Below, piece after piece: positions 17,038 to 25,349 of a DNA stretch of 64,000 nt; position 1 is the first letter of the stretch; each line of letters starts with the position of its first letter. Under the pieces are notes generated by a model that made no database searches, was not told the origin of the DNA, and saw only the letters and a list, made by a program, of their open reading frames with translations. The DNA comes from Paraburkholderia sacchari (lineage in GTDB: Bacteria; Pseudomonadota; Gammaproteobacteria; Burkholderiales; Burkholderiaceae): positions 1 to 64,000 of the forward strand of contig NZ_JTDB02000018.1 in NCBI RefSeq assembly GCF_000785435.2, in the 5' to 3' direction. Both the position numbers and the translations under genes were made by a program.

Positions 17038-17872
17038 TGTGTCGAGTCGACACAACGAGCTTTGGCTGTGGGGGCAAGCACGGCGGGCGGACATCTGTGT
17101 CGACTCGACACAGATGTTTGTGAAAGCGCGCGCACGTTCTGGTGACAGACTTTCGAGGGCCGCAGAACGATCGCGGACGGCGCCCGCGTGGCGGCGTCTC
17201 CATGATGTTGTGTCGGCGATGGCGAATTTGTGTCGAGTCGACACACGATGCTCCTGGTTCGGGTGAGTGATTCTGTTGCGTATCGCTGCGGACATTGAGT
17301 CGATAACAGCAGCAGGCGATGGTCGAAGATCCACACAGCAGAGAGTGGAAGCCTGGCAAGTCGACCCGCTGAGATCCGACGCATTCGCGAATACCAGACG
17401 CGCACTAGAATTCCATTGCCCTGTGTGTGTCGACCCGACACACACAGGGCAATGGCCGGTTCGAATGTTATTTGGGTGCTCGATATGCGGAACTCAGCAG
17501 CGAGCATGGCCAATTCAACGGGGGCCGTTCGGATCCCGCTGCGCTGCCTAGGTACGGCCTTTCTCCTGAAAAGAACGATCGGTGTGTCGACTCGACACAC
17601 CAGCCACTGACGTCGGCGCGCATAATCCAGTGCGCCCGAACACCCATGTTGCCCGACGTATCAAGCAATATTGCTACGACTTCGTGTGCAGGAAGTGTGT
17701 CGACTCGACACACTGTCCATGACGGAATCCGTTTTCTGCCTTCTTGGCAATAACGGCGGCTACATGAGCGAAACGCCCGGCGTGAAGAGACACGATATCC
17801 GAAACCGGTTGCGAGCAACCCCACGAGACGGCACGAGTTACTTCACCCGCGAACGTGTGTCGACTCGACACA
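17038..17872. repeat. parS-like centromere array: seven 17-base palindromes
   Basis: The palindrome TGTGTCGA-S-TCGACACA lies at 17038-17054, 17096-17112, 17229-17245, 17426-17442 (one mismatch), 17583-17599, 17696-17712 and 17856-17872. The odd central base is G at the first and third sites and C at the others, giving each site an orientation. Spacing is 58 to 197 bases. The array starts right after parB and its DNA has no real gene. It differs from the parS sequences I recall for Burkholderia chromosomes 1-3, so it is probably private to this replicon and recognised by the adjacent ParB (inferred). Confidence 0.88.
17413..17455. repeat. 43-base extended palindrome around the fourth parS-like site
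   Basis: Perfect 20-base arms, CCATTGCCCTGTGTGTGTCG and its complement, around ACC. The 17-base core sits at the centre. Other sites have shorter perfect extensions with different flanks: 17091-17117 (13-base arms), 17581-17601 and 17851-17877 (13-base arms). Confidence 0.85.
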
Positions 17873-17877
17873 CGTTC

Positions 17878-18765
17878 GTAAGCAGACGCAATGTTCTGCT
17901 CGCCGAGTAGTGATCTCGCACCGCCAAATCGTGACGGCAGCGAGACGTCTGGTGCCGTCGCTGGTCTAACCCGAGGCCGGCGGGCGTAGTGATCGTTCCG
18001 AAGATGAACTGTCAGCGGAAGGAGCGAGGATTACCTGCTCGATCGTGAACAGGCGTACGCGCATTCGGGAGGCAGTCAACCGAAGCTTCATCGGAGAGCG
18101 GATCCAGTGTCACGCGGGAGAGCGTGTGAGGGCGTAGGCCAATTCTTTAAGTAGAGAGCGTCATGCCGGGCGACGCTCCCCCCGGTTTGCCGGAACCAAG
18201 GTTTAGTCGCCCCGCCCCGGCAGCAATCATGAAACGCAACTAACAATCAAAAATTGCTGCGTGACTTGATGGGTGAAGCAACATCCTCAAAATCATGAAA
18301 TTGAATTTCGCAAGTCGGCGTGAAGCGCAAATCGATGCGAGCTCGAACCCACAATCGGCTGCTACTGAGATTTGAAAACAAAAGCGCGTCGGTCACGCAA
18401 ATGATCAGGCGTCGCCCCACTCGAACAGAAGAAGGAAGCGTTCGCAGGCGAATCTATAAGCGTCTCTCATTTCAGGGTGCGGTGGAAAAGCCTTCTCTAC
18501 TTCCGCAAACCTGCCCTTGCCGTTCCGTGAAACATTCGCCGAAATTCGAGTAAGTCCATGAAACCCATATAACACGGGGATTTCAGGGCATTGGAAGCGC
18601 CCGCGACCTCCAATGTTTCACGGCCAGATGCGTTTTCGGACCCCAAAAGAACGCACCGCAACGTATTCACATGACAAACGCTGAAAATTTACCTTGCTCC
18701 GTATCTTCTAATACGTGTTTTGTAATAATCAAAACGTTGGCGCAGGCGCATGAAGCTCTACAGCC
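17878..18765. other. Long non-coding stretch after the centromere
   Basis: About 890 bases with no gene I can support; a 77-codon frame at 18320-18553 has basic low-complexity content and no start signal. The one structured element is a 12-base inverted repeat, CCGTGAAACATT (18525-18536) and AATGTTTCACGG (18612-18623), 75 bases apart, resembling half-sites of the general chromosomal parS (TGTTTCACGTGAAACA). Confidence 0.5.
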
Positions 18766-19356
18766 TTATCCAGCAAGCTCCCGCGCCTTAACGGCATCGC
18801 TGGCCAAAGCGAAATTCCCTGCACCGAGGTGATGGATCGTATGCAGGTCGCGGTTGCTGCTATCGAACATCCAGCGGCCATGGTCGAACACGCGTGAGTC
18901 GGCCGCAGCCGATACTACTTCGCAAAAACACGTGTCATAGGCGTCCTCGGTGTGTCGCTCGGGAATGAGCCGGCATTCCATCCACGCGGCGCAGCCCGCT
19001 TCGAGCAGCGGTACGCCGAGCGCCGGGCCTCGAACGGCCTCTATGCCGAAGCGCTGGAATTTGTCTGCATCACGTCCGCTGACGCTGCCGACCGCAAAGG
19101 TCAAATCCATCGCAGCCGCGCCCGGCACGCAGATGCCGAAGCTTCCGCTCGCATGAATCAGTTCGCGCGTGAACGTCTTCTTGTCGATCACGATCGCAAT
19201 GCGTGGCGGCGTGAATTCCACTGGCATCGACCACGCGGCGGCCATCACGTTGCGACGCGCGCCATCCGCGCTCGTGACGAGCACGGTGGGGCCGTGATTG
19301 ATGAGGCGGCTCGCGTGTTCGAGCGCAACGGGTTTGAAGCGGGAGAGGGCGTCCAT
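18766..19356 (-). CDS. Flavin reductase-domain protein
   Basis: A 196-residue protein from the ATG at 19356. The pattern LINHGPTVLVTSADGARRNV, MAAAWSMPVEFTPPRIAIVI, TRELIHASGSFGICVPG belongs to the flavin-reductase-like FMN-binding family (split barrel; NADH:FMN oxidoreductases or partners of two-component monooxygenases). Longer in-frame extensions run into sequence antisense to the neighbouring gene and are not credible. The reductant and partner enzyme are not identifiable from context. Confidence 0.8.
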   Translation of the reverse strand: MDALSRFKPVALEHASRLINHGPTVLVTSADGARRNVMAAAWSMPVEFTPPRIAIVIDKKTFTRELIHASGSFGICVPGAAAMDLTFAVGSVSGRDADKFQRFGIEAVRGPALGVPLLEAGCAAWMECRLIPERHTEDAYDTCFCEVVSAAADSRVFDHGRWMFDSSNRDLHTIHHLGAGNFALASDAVKARELAG

Positions 19357-19453
19357 CGTGTAGTCGGTCCGAGTCGTGTCGAAGTCCGACGGACTGTACA
19401 TCAGATGAAAAAACTCTGCGGACAGCGCTTGTCGTTCGCGTGCAACCGTATCG

Positions 19454-20542
19454 CTAGCCAATTTCCTCGCGCGGGGTCGCGGCGAGATACTTGGGCACGA
19501 GACTGTTCGCATAGCTGCGCGATTGCATTTCGGCGAGCCGGCTCGTGGTGCGGGAAACATCGTGCGCGCCATCGAGGCCAGCGAGCGCCGCACGAATTGG
19601 CTGATCCGAGGTGATGAACAGCGCATGCTTGCGGTCGTAAAAAATATCGACGAGCCACACGAAGCGCTGCAGCACATCGCGGCGCTTGAGCATCTCCGTC
19701 TCCAGACGATCGACGATCATGCCGCCCCAGCGCTCGGCAAGCGCCAGGTAGTCGAGGTGCGAGCGGGGCGCGCCGCACAGCGCATCGAAGTCGACCCACA
19801 CCAGTTGTTTGCCCGCCGCCGTGACGGGCAGCAATCGTCCTGCCACTTCCACGGTTGTCGGATGCACGGCCGCTTGCGCTTCGTACCCGCTAAAAATTTT
19901 CCATAGCGGTTCGCGTGTGCCATCTAGCGGTGCGAAAAAACGCTGCTCGATCGGTGCAGCGCCGCCTTCATCGCTTTGTTCGCGATAGTCGCGCTCGCCG
20001 TCGAACGCGACGATGTCGAAATACTGCTCGATTCGTTCGATCGTGGGTTCGAAGCGTTCGTGAAACTCGGGGTCCGGCAGCAGGCTGCGCGGGCTGTAGT
20101 TCGACGTCAGCACGATGCGCGTGCCGCATGCGAGCACCGTCTCCAGGAAACGGCCCATCAGGAACGCATCGGCGATATCGTGCACATGGAATTCGTCGAA
20201 ATAGAGCAGTTCGATGTCCTTCAGCCATGCACGCGAGACGTCGCCGAGTCGATCGTCACTTTTGGGCGCCTGCACGAGCAGACGGTTCACATCGCGAATG
20301 AACTGATGGAAATGGAGGCGCCGCTTCGTGCATGTGGCAAGCGCGTAGACGGTGTCGACGATCAAGCTCTTGCCGCGACCGGGCAGACCGTGACAATAGA
20401 CGCCCCGATACGGCAACCGGTCAGCATGCGCGCGTCCATCGTCGAGCAGCGCGCACAGTGCGTCAATCGCCTGTTGCTGGCTTTCATCCGCGACGATGCC
20501 TTTTTGGGCGAGCGCATTGGCAATGGAGGACGGGTCGATCAT
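19454..20542 (-). CDS. zapE: ZapE/AFG1-type cell-division ATPase
   Basis: A 362-residue AAA-type ATPase of the AFG1/ZapE family, known in E. coli as a Z-ring-associated protein needed for division under stress. Walker A is GLPGRGKSLIVD (about residue 55), Walker B LLYFDEFHVHDIADA, followed by FLETVLACGTRIVLTSNYSP (sensor 1). The C-terminal WVDFDALCGAPRSHLDYLAL and LVDIFYDRKHALFITSD are conserved. The ATG at 20542 fits the conserved N-terminus; the open frame extends 27 codons further without signals. A primary copy on chromosome 1 is likely but cannot be checked here. Confidence 0.88.
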   Translation of the reverse strand: MIDPSSIANALAQKGIVADESQQQAIDALCALLDDGRAHADRLPYRGVYCHGLPGRGKSLIVDTVYALATCTKRRLHFHQFIRDVNRLLVQAPKSDDRLGDVSRAWLKDIELLYFDEFHVHDIADAFLMGRFLETVLACGTRIVLTSNYSPRSLLPDPEFHERFEPTIERIEQYFDIVAFDGERDYREQSDEGGAAPIEQRFFAPLDGTREPLWKIFSGYEAQAAVHPTTVEVAGRLLPVTAAGKQLVWVDFDALCGAPRSHLDYLALAERWGGMIVDRLETEMLKRRDVLQRFVWLVDIFYDRKHALFITSDQPIRAALAGLDGAHDVSRTTSRLAEMQSRSYANSLVPKYLAATPREEIG

Positions 20543-20632
20543 GCGAGAACTATGGTTCGGATAACGAAAAAACGGTCGATGGCGTGCCACGTATTCTGCC
20601 GTACACGGGGCGCTGGCGCACATCGCGAGATG

Positions 20633-21328
20633 TCACCGTCGCGTACCGCCCCAAAGGCGCCGCGAGAAGTCTTCGATCTCGCCACTGAGGCGCCGCTTCT
20701 GCATGGTGCGAGTCCAGCTCGCCGATAGCCCAGCGGCGCTCAGCAGCCGCAAACACTGTTCATCGCTAAACGGTGAACGCCAGGCGATGGAGGCGGCGTC
20801 GCGCAAGGAAACGTTGCTGACGCGCGAGGCAAGCTCAAGCGGTGCATTGGGGCCGACGCGCCCCGCAGCGATCACGCGGTAGAGCCAGCCCACACGTGCG
20901 GCGTGCTGCATGCGCAGCGAGAGATCTTCGATGTCGAGGTGAAAATTGACCTTGAAGCACGGCGAGCGCGGCTGCGTGACCTGAATCAGCGCATCGCCCC
21001 AGCGAAAAATATCGCCTATAAAGACGTTTTCTTCGGTCAGCCCATCGGTAGAGAGGTTTTCCCCAAAGGCCGGCGCGGAAAATCGCCCGGCCTGCGCGGG
21101 AAACTCACGCGCCCAGTGAGCATAGTGCTCGCGCGGATAGTGGCACAGCGCGCGATCGGGGCCGCCGTGAATCCCCTGTTCTGCCTGCTCGTCCCCTTCA
21201 AGGCCGTATTCGGTCAACATCAGCGTGCCGCTTACTGCGCGCTTGGCGATCGCGCTCGGGCGGCTGCCGGGGTAATCGCGAATCGCGCCGGTAAAGACCG
21301 CTACGGGATAGTTCATGTGCGACTCCAT
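20633..21328 (-). CDS. MOSC-domain protein (YiiM-like)
   Basis: A 231-residue protein. The MOSC core is clear: YGLEGDEQAEQGIHGGPDRA, LCHYPREHYAHWA, FGENLSTDGLTEENVFIGD and the conserved cysteine context VTQPRSPCFKVNFHL. YiiM-type proteins bind molybdenum cofactor and reduce N-hydroxylated compounds such as 6-N-hydroxylaminopurine. The C-terminal region (residues 165-231) is the usual YiiM helical extension. The second methionine at 21316 is an equally possible start. Confidence 0.85.
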   Translation of the reverse strand: MESHMNYPVAVFTGAIRDYPGSRPSAIAKRAVSGTLMLTEYGLEGDEQAEQGIHGGPDRALCHYPREHYAHWAREFPAQAGRFSAPAFGENLSTDGLTEENVFIGDIFRWGDALIQVTQPRSPCFKVNFHLDIEDLSLRMQHAARVGWLYRVIAAGRVGPNAPLELASRVSNVSLRDAASIAWRSPFSDEQCLRLLSAAGLSASWTRTMQKRRLSGEIEDFSRRLWGGTRR

Positions 21329-21436
21329 CTGCGTGAGCCCACATGCTCCGCGTTTTGGCTTTGCCGTGCAATTCGAAATCGCGAGGAGCAGGCATTACGT
21401 GACGTTCGGCCGCGTGTGGTCGAACGCGCAGCCTTG

Positions 21437-22312
21437 CTAACGCTCCTCCTTCACCTCCCTCTCCAGCAAACTGAGCAGCACCCTGGCTGCCTCGCTCATC
21501 TGGCTCGCGGCGCGGTGCACGATGCCCACGTCGCGGTGAAACGTGTGGTGGCCGAGGTCAAGCGCGCGCACTTTGGCCGGCCAACGCTTATACGTGGCGG
21601 TCTGCGGGACGAGGGCCACGCCCACGCCGTTCTCCACCAGCTTGACGATGGCTTCCAGTTCGTCGAGTTCGCACGCGTCCTGCACGGGCAACTGCATGCG
21701 CCGCAGAAAACGGTCGACCTGCCTGCCGCCGAACGAAGCGCGGTCGTAGCGGATATAAGGCTGCGTGGCGATCAGCTCCATCCAGTCGGCGCCTTTCAAG
21801 CGACGCGGCACGATGAGCCGATAAGGCTCTTGCGCAAGCGGCGTCCAGCGCATATCGCTCTGGAGTGCGAACGGTGGGCGGATGAGCGCGGCCAGTTCGA
21901 TTTCACCGGCATCGACGAGGTTGAGCAGCTCCATCGATACGCCCGGAATCACACGCGTGCTCGCACCGGGGCACTGCTTGCGGAATGCCGCAAGCGCGTC
22001 GGGCAGCAACGCACGCTGCACCGAGGCGATTGCGCCGATATTGACCCGCACGGCCACAGCAGGGTCCACGGTTACCGTGCTCAGATTGCCATAGAGCCGG
22101 ATCACCTCCTGCGCCTGCACGAGAATCTGCTGGCCGCGCGCATTCAGCCGCGCGGTGCGTCCTTCGCGGTCGAACACCGCGAAACCGAGTTCGGCTTCGA
22201 GGCGTTGCATCTGCGCGCTCACGGCGGCCTGCGTGAGACCGATCCGGTTGCCGGCGGCGGCGAACGTCCCCTCGCGGGCAACGGCAATCAAGGTCTTCAG
22301 CTCGCGGATCAT
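21437..22312 (-). CDS. LysR-type transcriptional regulator
   Basis: A 291-residue protein with an N-terminal winged helix (LKTLIAVAREGTFAAAGNRI, LTQAAVSAQMQRLEAELGFA) and a LysR substrate-binding domain. It is divergent from the VOC gene at 22431; the 118-base gap holds a CACAAAT-N3-ATTTGTG palindrome. It probably regulates that gene and itself. The effector is unknown. Confidence 0.92.
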   Translation of the reverse strand: MIRELKTLIAVAREGTFAAAGNRIGLTQAAVSAQMQRLEAELGFAVFDREGRTARLNARGQQILVQAQEVIRLYGNLSTVTVDPAVAVRVNIGAIASVQRALLPDALAAFRKQCPGASTRVIPGVSMELLNLVDAGEIELAALIRPPFALQSDMRWTPLAQEPYRLIVPRRLKGADWMELIATQPYIRYDRASFGGRQVDRFLRRMQLPVQDACELDELEAIVKLVENGVGVALVPQTATYKRWPAKVRALDLGHHTFHRDVGIVHRAASQMSEAARVLLSLLEREVKEER

Positions 22313-22313
22313 T

Positions 22314-22330
22314 CACAAATTCCATTTGTG
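22314..22330. promoter_or_regulatory. Palindromic operator candidate between LysR and VOC genes
   Basis: CACAAAT, TCC, ATTTGTG: 7-base arms starting next to the LysR start codon, in an AT-rich divergent promoter. It fits the T-N11-A dyad bound by LysR proteins. Confidence 0.55.
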
Positions 22331-22430
22331 GATGACGAAATTATATATTGATTTTATTTTTCAACGGCGCTGCCTATGATGACCCGATCCAAACGCTAAA
22401 ACCTGCTGCATGCCAAGCATGGAGTCAAGC

Positions 22431-22856
22431 ATGAGCCTTTCCCCGTTTCACCTGGCTATTCCTGTCTACGATCTTGCCGCCGCGCGCGACTTTTATGGCC
22501 GCGTGTTCGGCCTCGAAGAAGGCCGTTCGAGCGACCAGTGGGTCGATTTCGATTTTTTCGGCCATCAACTCGTGATTCACGAGCATCCGAAAACCGTTTC
22601 GCAGGAGAACGCGCATACGAATGCGGTCGACGGGCACGACGTGCCGGTGCCGCATTTCGGCGTGGTGCTGGAATGGGGGCAATGGGAAGCGCTCGCGCAG
22701 CGGCTGCGCGAGTTCGGCACGCAATTCGTGATCGAGCCGTATATCCGCTTTCAGGGGCAGGTGGGCGAGCAGGCCACCATGTTTCTGTTCGATCCGTGCG
22801 GCAACGCGCTCGAATTCAAGGCGTTCAAGGACATCGGGCAGCTATTTGCCAAATGA
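22431..22856 (+). CDS. VOC-family (glyoxalase/dioxygenase-like) protein
   Basis: A 141-residue protein from the ATG at 22431, preceded by GGAG at the right distance; upstream ATGs at 22410 and 22419 lie in the leader. FHLAIPVYDLAAARDFYGRV, FGHQLVIHEHP, PHFGVVLEWGQW and FLFDPCGNALEFKAF give the paired beta-alpha-beta-beta-beta modules with the usual His/Glu metal ligands (H in FHLAI, H in PHFGV, E in LEFKA). Metal-dependent lyase, isomerase or dioxygenase activity is inferred. It is divergent from a LysR gene. Confidence 0.85.
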   Translation: MSLSPFHLAIPVYDLAAARDFYGRVFGLEEGRSSDQWVDFDFFGHQLVIHEHPKTVSQENAHTNAVDGHDVPVPHFGVVLEWGQWEALAQRLREFGTQFVIEPYIRFQGQVGEQATMFLFDPCGNALEFKAFKDIGQLFAK

Positions 22857-22896
22857 ACCTCGGCGTTGCCGAGGTCAACCGTGCATCAGGCCAGCG

Positions 22897-23790
22897 TCAA
22901 CCCTGCGCGATGAAGTTGCGCACGTGCGTATTGAAGAGGTCGGCGTGCGTGCCGTTCATGCCGTGCGTCGCGCCTTTCATCGTGATGCGTTGCGCGAAGT
23001 CGATCCACTCTTCGAGCGCCTCGACGTTGTTGCGGAACATCGCCGGGCTGCGCTGGCCGTCGATCAGCAGCGTGCGGCACTTGATATCCGCAGCGGGGCG
23101 GCGCTGGTAGGCGGGCAGCGGGTCGAGCAACTGCTTGGGCAGCGTCGTGGCGTTGGCGACGGCCATTTCGCGGAAGGCGTGCGGGCTCTTGCGCCAGGCG
23201 CCCGGCATGCTCACCGAATCCACGAACAATTCGAGCCCTTCTTCCAGATCGCCGCGCTCGATGAGATCGGCCGCGCGCGTACGCAGCGCATTGGTGGCGG
23301 GCGGGAGCACGTCCTCGTCGTCTTCGAGGCGGCGCAGCGGGCCGCCCGGGTCCGCGAGCACGAGCGTGCGCACGAGGCGCGGATAGCGGCGCGCGAGATG
23401 ATACGCAATCGAGCCGCCACGCGAATGGCCCACCAGATGCACCGACTCGAGCCCCATCGCGACGATGAAGTCGGCCAGTTCGTGCAGATGGCTTTCCCAG
23501 CCGAATTCGCTCTGGATGCAGGCGTCGGCGGCGGGCCAGTAATGGCTGAGGCTCGGCGCGATGCAGCGGAAGTCGTCCGCGAGACCGTCCAGTTGCGGCG
23601 CCCAGTAGCGGTAGTCGCATAGCGAGCCGTGCACGAACAGCACCGGTTCACCTGTCCCCCGTTCAAGGTACGGCAGAACGATGCCCGAATCGAGCGTCGC
23701 GAACGACAGGTCGGGCGGAGCAAGCAGGGAGGGATCGATGCGTTGGTTCACGGAGAGCACTCCAGTCACGGAGATGACACTTTGCCGCAT
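22897..23790 (-). CDS. Alpha/beta hydrolase
   Basis: The hydrolase core shows the oxyanion region PVLFVHGSLCDYRYW, the nucleophile elbow VHLVGHSRGGSIAYH (serine in GHSRG) and the late histidine in KGATHGMNGTHADLF; the acid is probably the Asp in LLIDGQRSP. The ATG at 23790 gives 297 residues but has no ribosome-binding site. A GTG at 23751 (VNQRIDPSLLAPP) has GGAG eight bases upstream and may be the true start. It is convergent with the VOC gene. The substrate is unknown. Confidence 0.85.
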   Translation of the reverse strand: MRQSVISVTGVLSVNQRIDPSLLAPPDLSFATLDSGIVLPYLERGTGEPVLFVHGSLCDYRYWAPQLDGLADDFRCIAPSLSHYWPAADACIQSEFGWESHLHELADFIVAMGLESVHLVGHSRGGSIAYHLARRYPRLVRTLVLADPGGPLRRLEDDEDVLPPATNALRTRAADLIERGDLEEGLELFVDSVSMPGAWRKSPHAFREMAVANATTLPKQLLDPLPAYQRRPAADIKCRTLLIDGQRSPAMFRNNVEALEEWIDFAQRITMKGATHGMNGTHADLFNTHVRNFIAQG

Positions 23791-23933
23791 GCCGAGACTT
23801 AAGGGAAACGCAATAAATTGAACGTTGCGATCAGATTTTCTGATTGAAAAGCAAGTGAAAGAAAGCCTGGGCCGGGATGGTCGATTGTGAGGTGCTTGAA
23901 GAAACCAGTGCGGCTCAAGGAGCTCCTGGCCCA

Positions 23934-23964
23934 CCTGCGTTGCTGCTTTGGGGGGCAACGCAGG
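23934..23964. terminator. Hairpin between AraC and hydrolase genes
   Basis: CCTGCGTTGC and GCAACGCAGG form a 10-bp stem, 8 bases beyond the AraC stop. No T run follows, so factor-independent termination is uncertain. Confidence 0.5.
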
Positions 23965-23971
23965 GTACTCC

Positions 23972-24778
23972 TTACACTATTGTGTGAAGGCGCACTGCTG
24001 TCGGCTCGAAGCCGAACATGCGCTTGTGGGTGCGAGTCAAGTGAGCCGAGTCTGCAAATCCTGCCTCATGCGCGGCGTCGGTCCAGGACGCGCCGGTCAT
24101 AGCCGCTTCGATGGCCAGGTTGATGCGCAGCCAGAGGAGGTACGCTCTGAACGAGCTGCCGGTCCCGGCAACGAACAGATGTCGAAAACGACTCTCCGAG
24201 AGTGCGATAGCTGAAGCCACTTCACTCAGCGAGAGTGAGTTCCGGATATTTGAGCGGATATATTCCAGCGCCCGGGTAAGGCGCGGGTCCAACTCCTCGG
24301 CCGGCTTGATCGCAGTCTCACACAGTTCTGCGACAGCCAACGTTGCGGCCTCAACCATGTCCTTTGCCAACTGGCTCGACTGTAACGCTTCGGACAGCAA
24401 TCTGGCGGCGGCTCGGGCACCTGCGGCCGGAAGTTCGGCGACAGAATTCGAGCCATATCGTGCGGTGAGCGCACGCCCAGCGCGGGTTTCGGGTTCGATG
24501 AAGAGGTGGGCCAGGGATGCCGCGCCATCAATTTCGAACTGATGCGCGCATTTACCAGGGACGATGGCGCCTTCGTAAGCGGTCCAGGCCCCCTCGGCCT
24601 CCGTGCGAAAGCGAAAGCTGCCGCTCAGGGCGACGGCGAGCTGATGGGCATGGTGCTCGTGCCACTGCGTTCTGCCCTGGCCTTCTCCTATCCAGAGGCT
24701 GCCGCCTTGCCAGAAGTAGACGCGACCGGACCCGCGCGTCATGGCCGGTTTCAAGGAATCACTCCGCAGTTCGCTCAC
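23972..24778 (-). CDS. AraC-family transcriptional regulator
   Basis: A 268-residue protein with an N-terminal cupin-like sensor (GEGQGRTQWHEHHAHQLAVA, IVPGKCAHQFEIDG) and a C-terminal double helix-turn-helix (LSLSEVASAIALSESRFRHL, TDAAHEAGFADSAHLTRTHK, RMFGF). It is divergent from the lipoprotein/peroxidase pair at 24876-26686, which it may control. The effector is unknown. Confidence 0.92.
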   Translation of the reverse strand: MSELRSDSLKPAMTRGSGRVYFWQGGSLWIGEGQGRTQWHEHHAHQLAVALSGSFRFRTEAEGAWTAYEGAIVPGKCAHQFEIDGAASLAHLFIEPETRAGRALTARYGSNSVAELPAAGARAAARLLSEALQSSQLAKDMVEAATLAVAELCETAIKPAEELDPRLTRALEYIRSNIRNSLSLSEVASAIALSESRFRHLFVAGTGSSFRAYLLWLRINLAIEAAMTGASWTDAAHEAGFADSAHLTRTHKRMFGFEPTAVRLHTIV

Positions 24779-24875
24779 GACGCTGCCTCCTCAATTCAGC
24801 CGTTTCGTTCAAGTTCCTTCCGGGCAGGTCCTCAACAATACCGGCTTCCGACAGCTCATTGTAAAGGACTCAGTC

Positions 24876-25349
24876 ATGCTCAAGTTCTCCACTCCGGCAG
24901 CACTGGCGGCAGTCGTCGTTTCGCTTCTTGTTGCCGCCTGCGGCACACCGCCGGCGAACCTCGACCTTTCGCTCCAGCATCCCAGCTTCCACGGCAAGTT
25001 CCTGGTCCGCATGGACCCGCCGGCGACGGGGCCGGCTATCAACCAGATGCACGTCTGGCAGGTTCGCGTGGAGACACCCGATGGAAAACCGGTGCCTCAC
25101 GCCACGATTGGCTTTGACGGAGGCATGCCGCAGCACGGGCACGGATTCCCGACCAAGCCCCGTATTACGCGCGAGGTAGCACCTGGAGTCTATGCCCTCG
25201 AAGGCATGAAGTTCAGCATGACGGGCTGGTGGGACATGCGTCTGGCAATTGAGGCGGGCGGAGCCTCCGACGAAGCCGAATTCAACGTCATCGTCGATGA
25301 TGCCGGGATTCGGCGCGTGGTGGCCCAGGACAAGGATTCCGCTTCATGA
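24876..25349 (+). CDS. FixH/YtkA-like periplasmic lipoprotein
   Basis: A 157-residue protein with a lipoprotein signal peptide (SLLVAAC, cysteine at about residue 22) and an immunoglobulin-like YtkA/FixH-type domain: FLVRMDPPATGPAINQMHVW, PHATIGFDGGMPQHGHGFPT, KFSMTGWWDMRLAIEAGG. The histidines in MPQHGHGFPT may bind metal. It overlaps the di-haem peroxidase gene by ATGA, so the two are made together and probably act together in the periplasm. FixH-like domains often serve haem-copper oxidase assembly; the role here is open. Confidence 0.75.
   Translation: MLKFSTPAALAAVVVSLLVAACGTPPANLDLSLQHPSFHGKFLVRMDPPATGPAINQMHVWQVRVETPDGKPVPHATIGFDGGMPQHGHGFPTKPRITREVAPGVYALEGMKFSMTGWWDMRLAIEAGGASDEAEFNVIVDDAGIRRVVAQDKDSAS

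Noticed and set aside
17038..17872. CRISPR array
   Set aside because: Repeats are palindromic 17-mers with spacing from 58 to 197 bases, and there are no cas genes; a centromere array fits.
16826..17910. Several frames with repeated V-D-S-T-H or S-T-R-H-T peptides
   Set aside because: The peptides are translations of the seven parS-like palindromes, not protein repeats.
18320..18553. 77-codon frame in the post-centromere stretch
   Set aside because: Very basic, no start signal, no recognised motif, crosses part of the 12-base inverted repeat.
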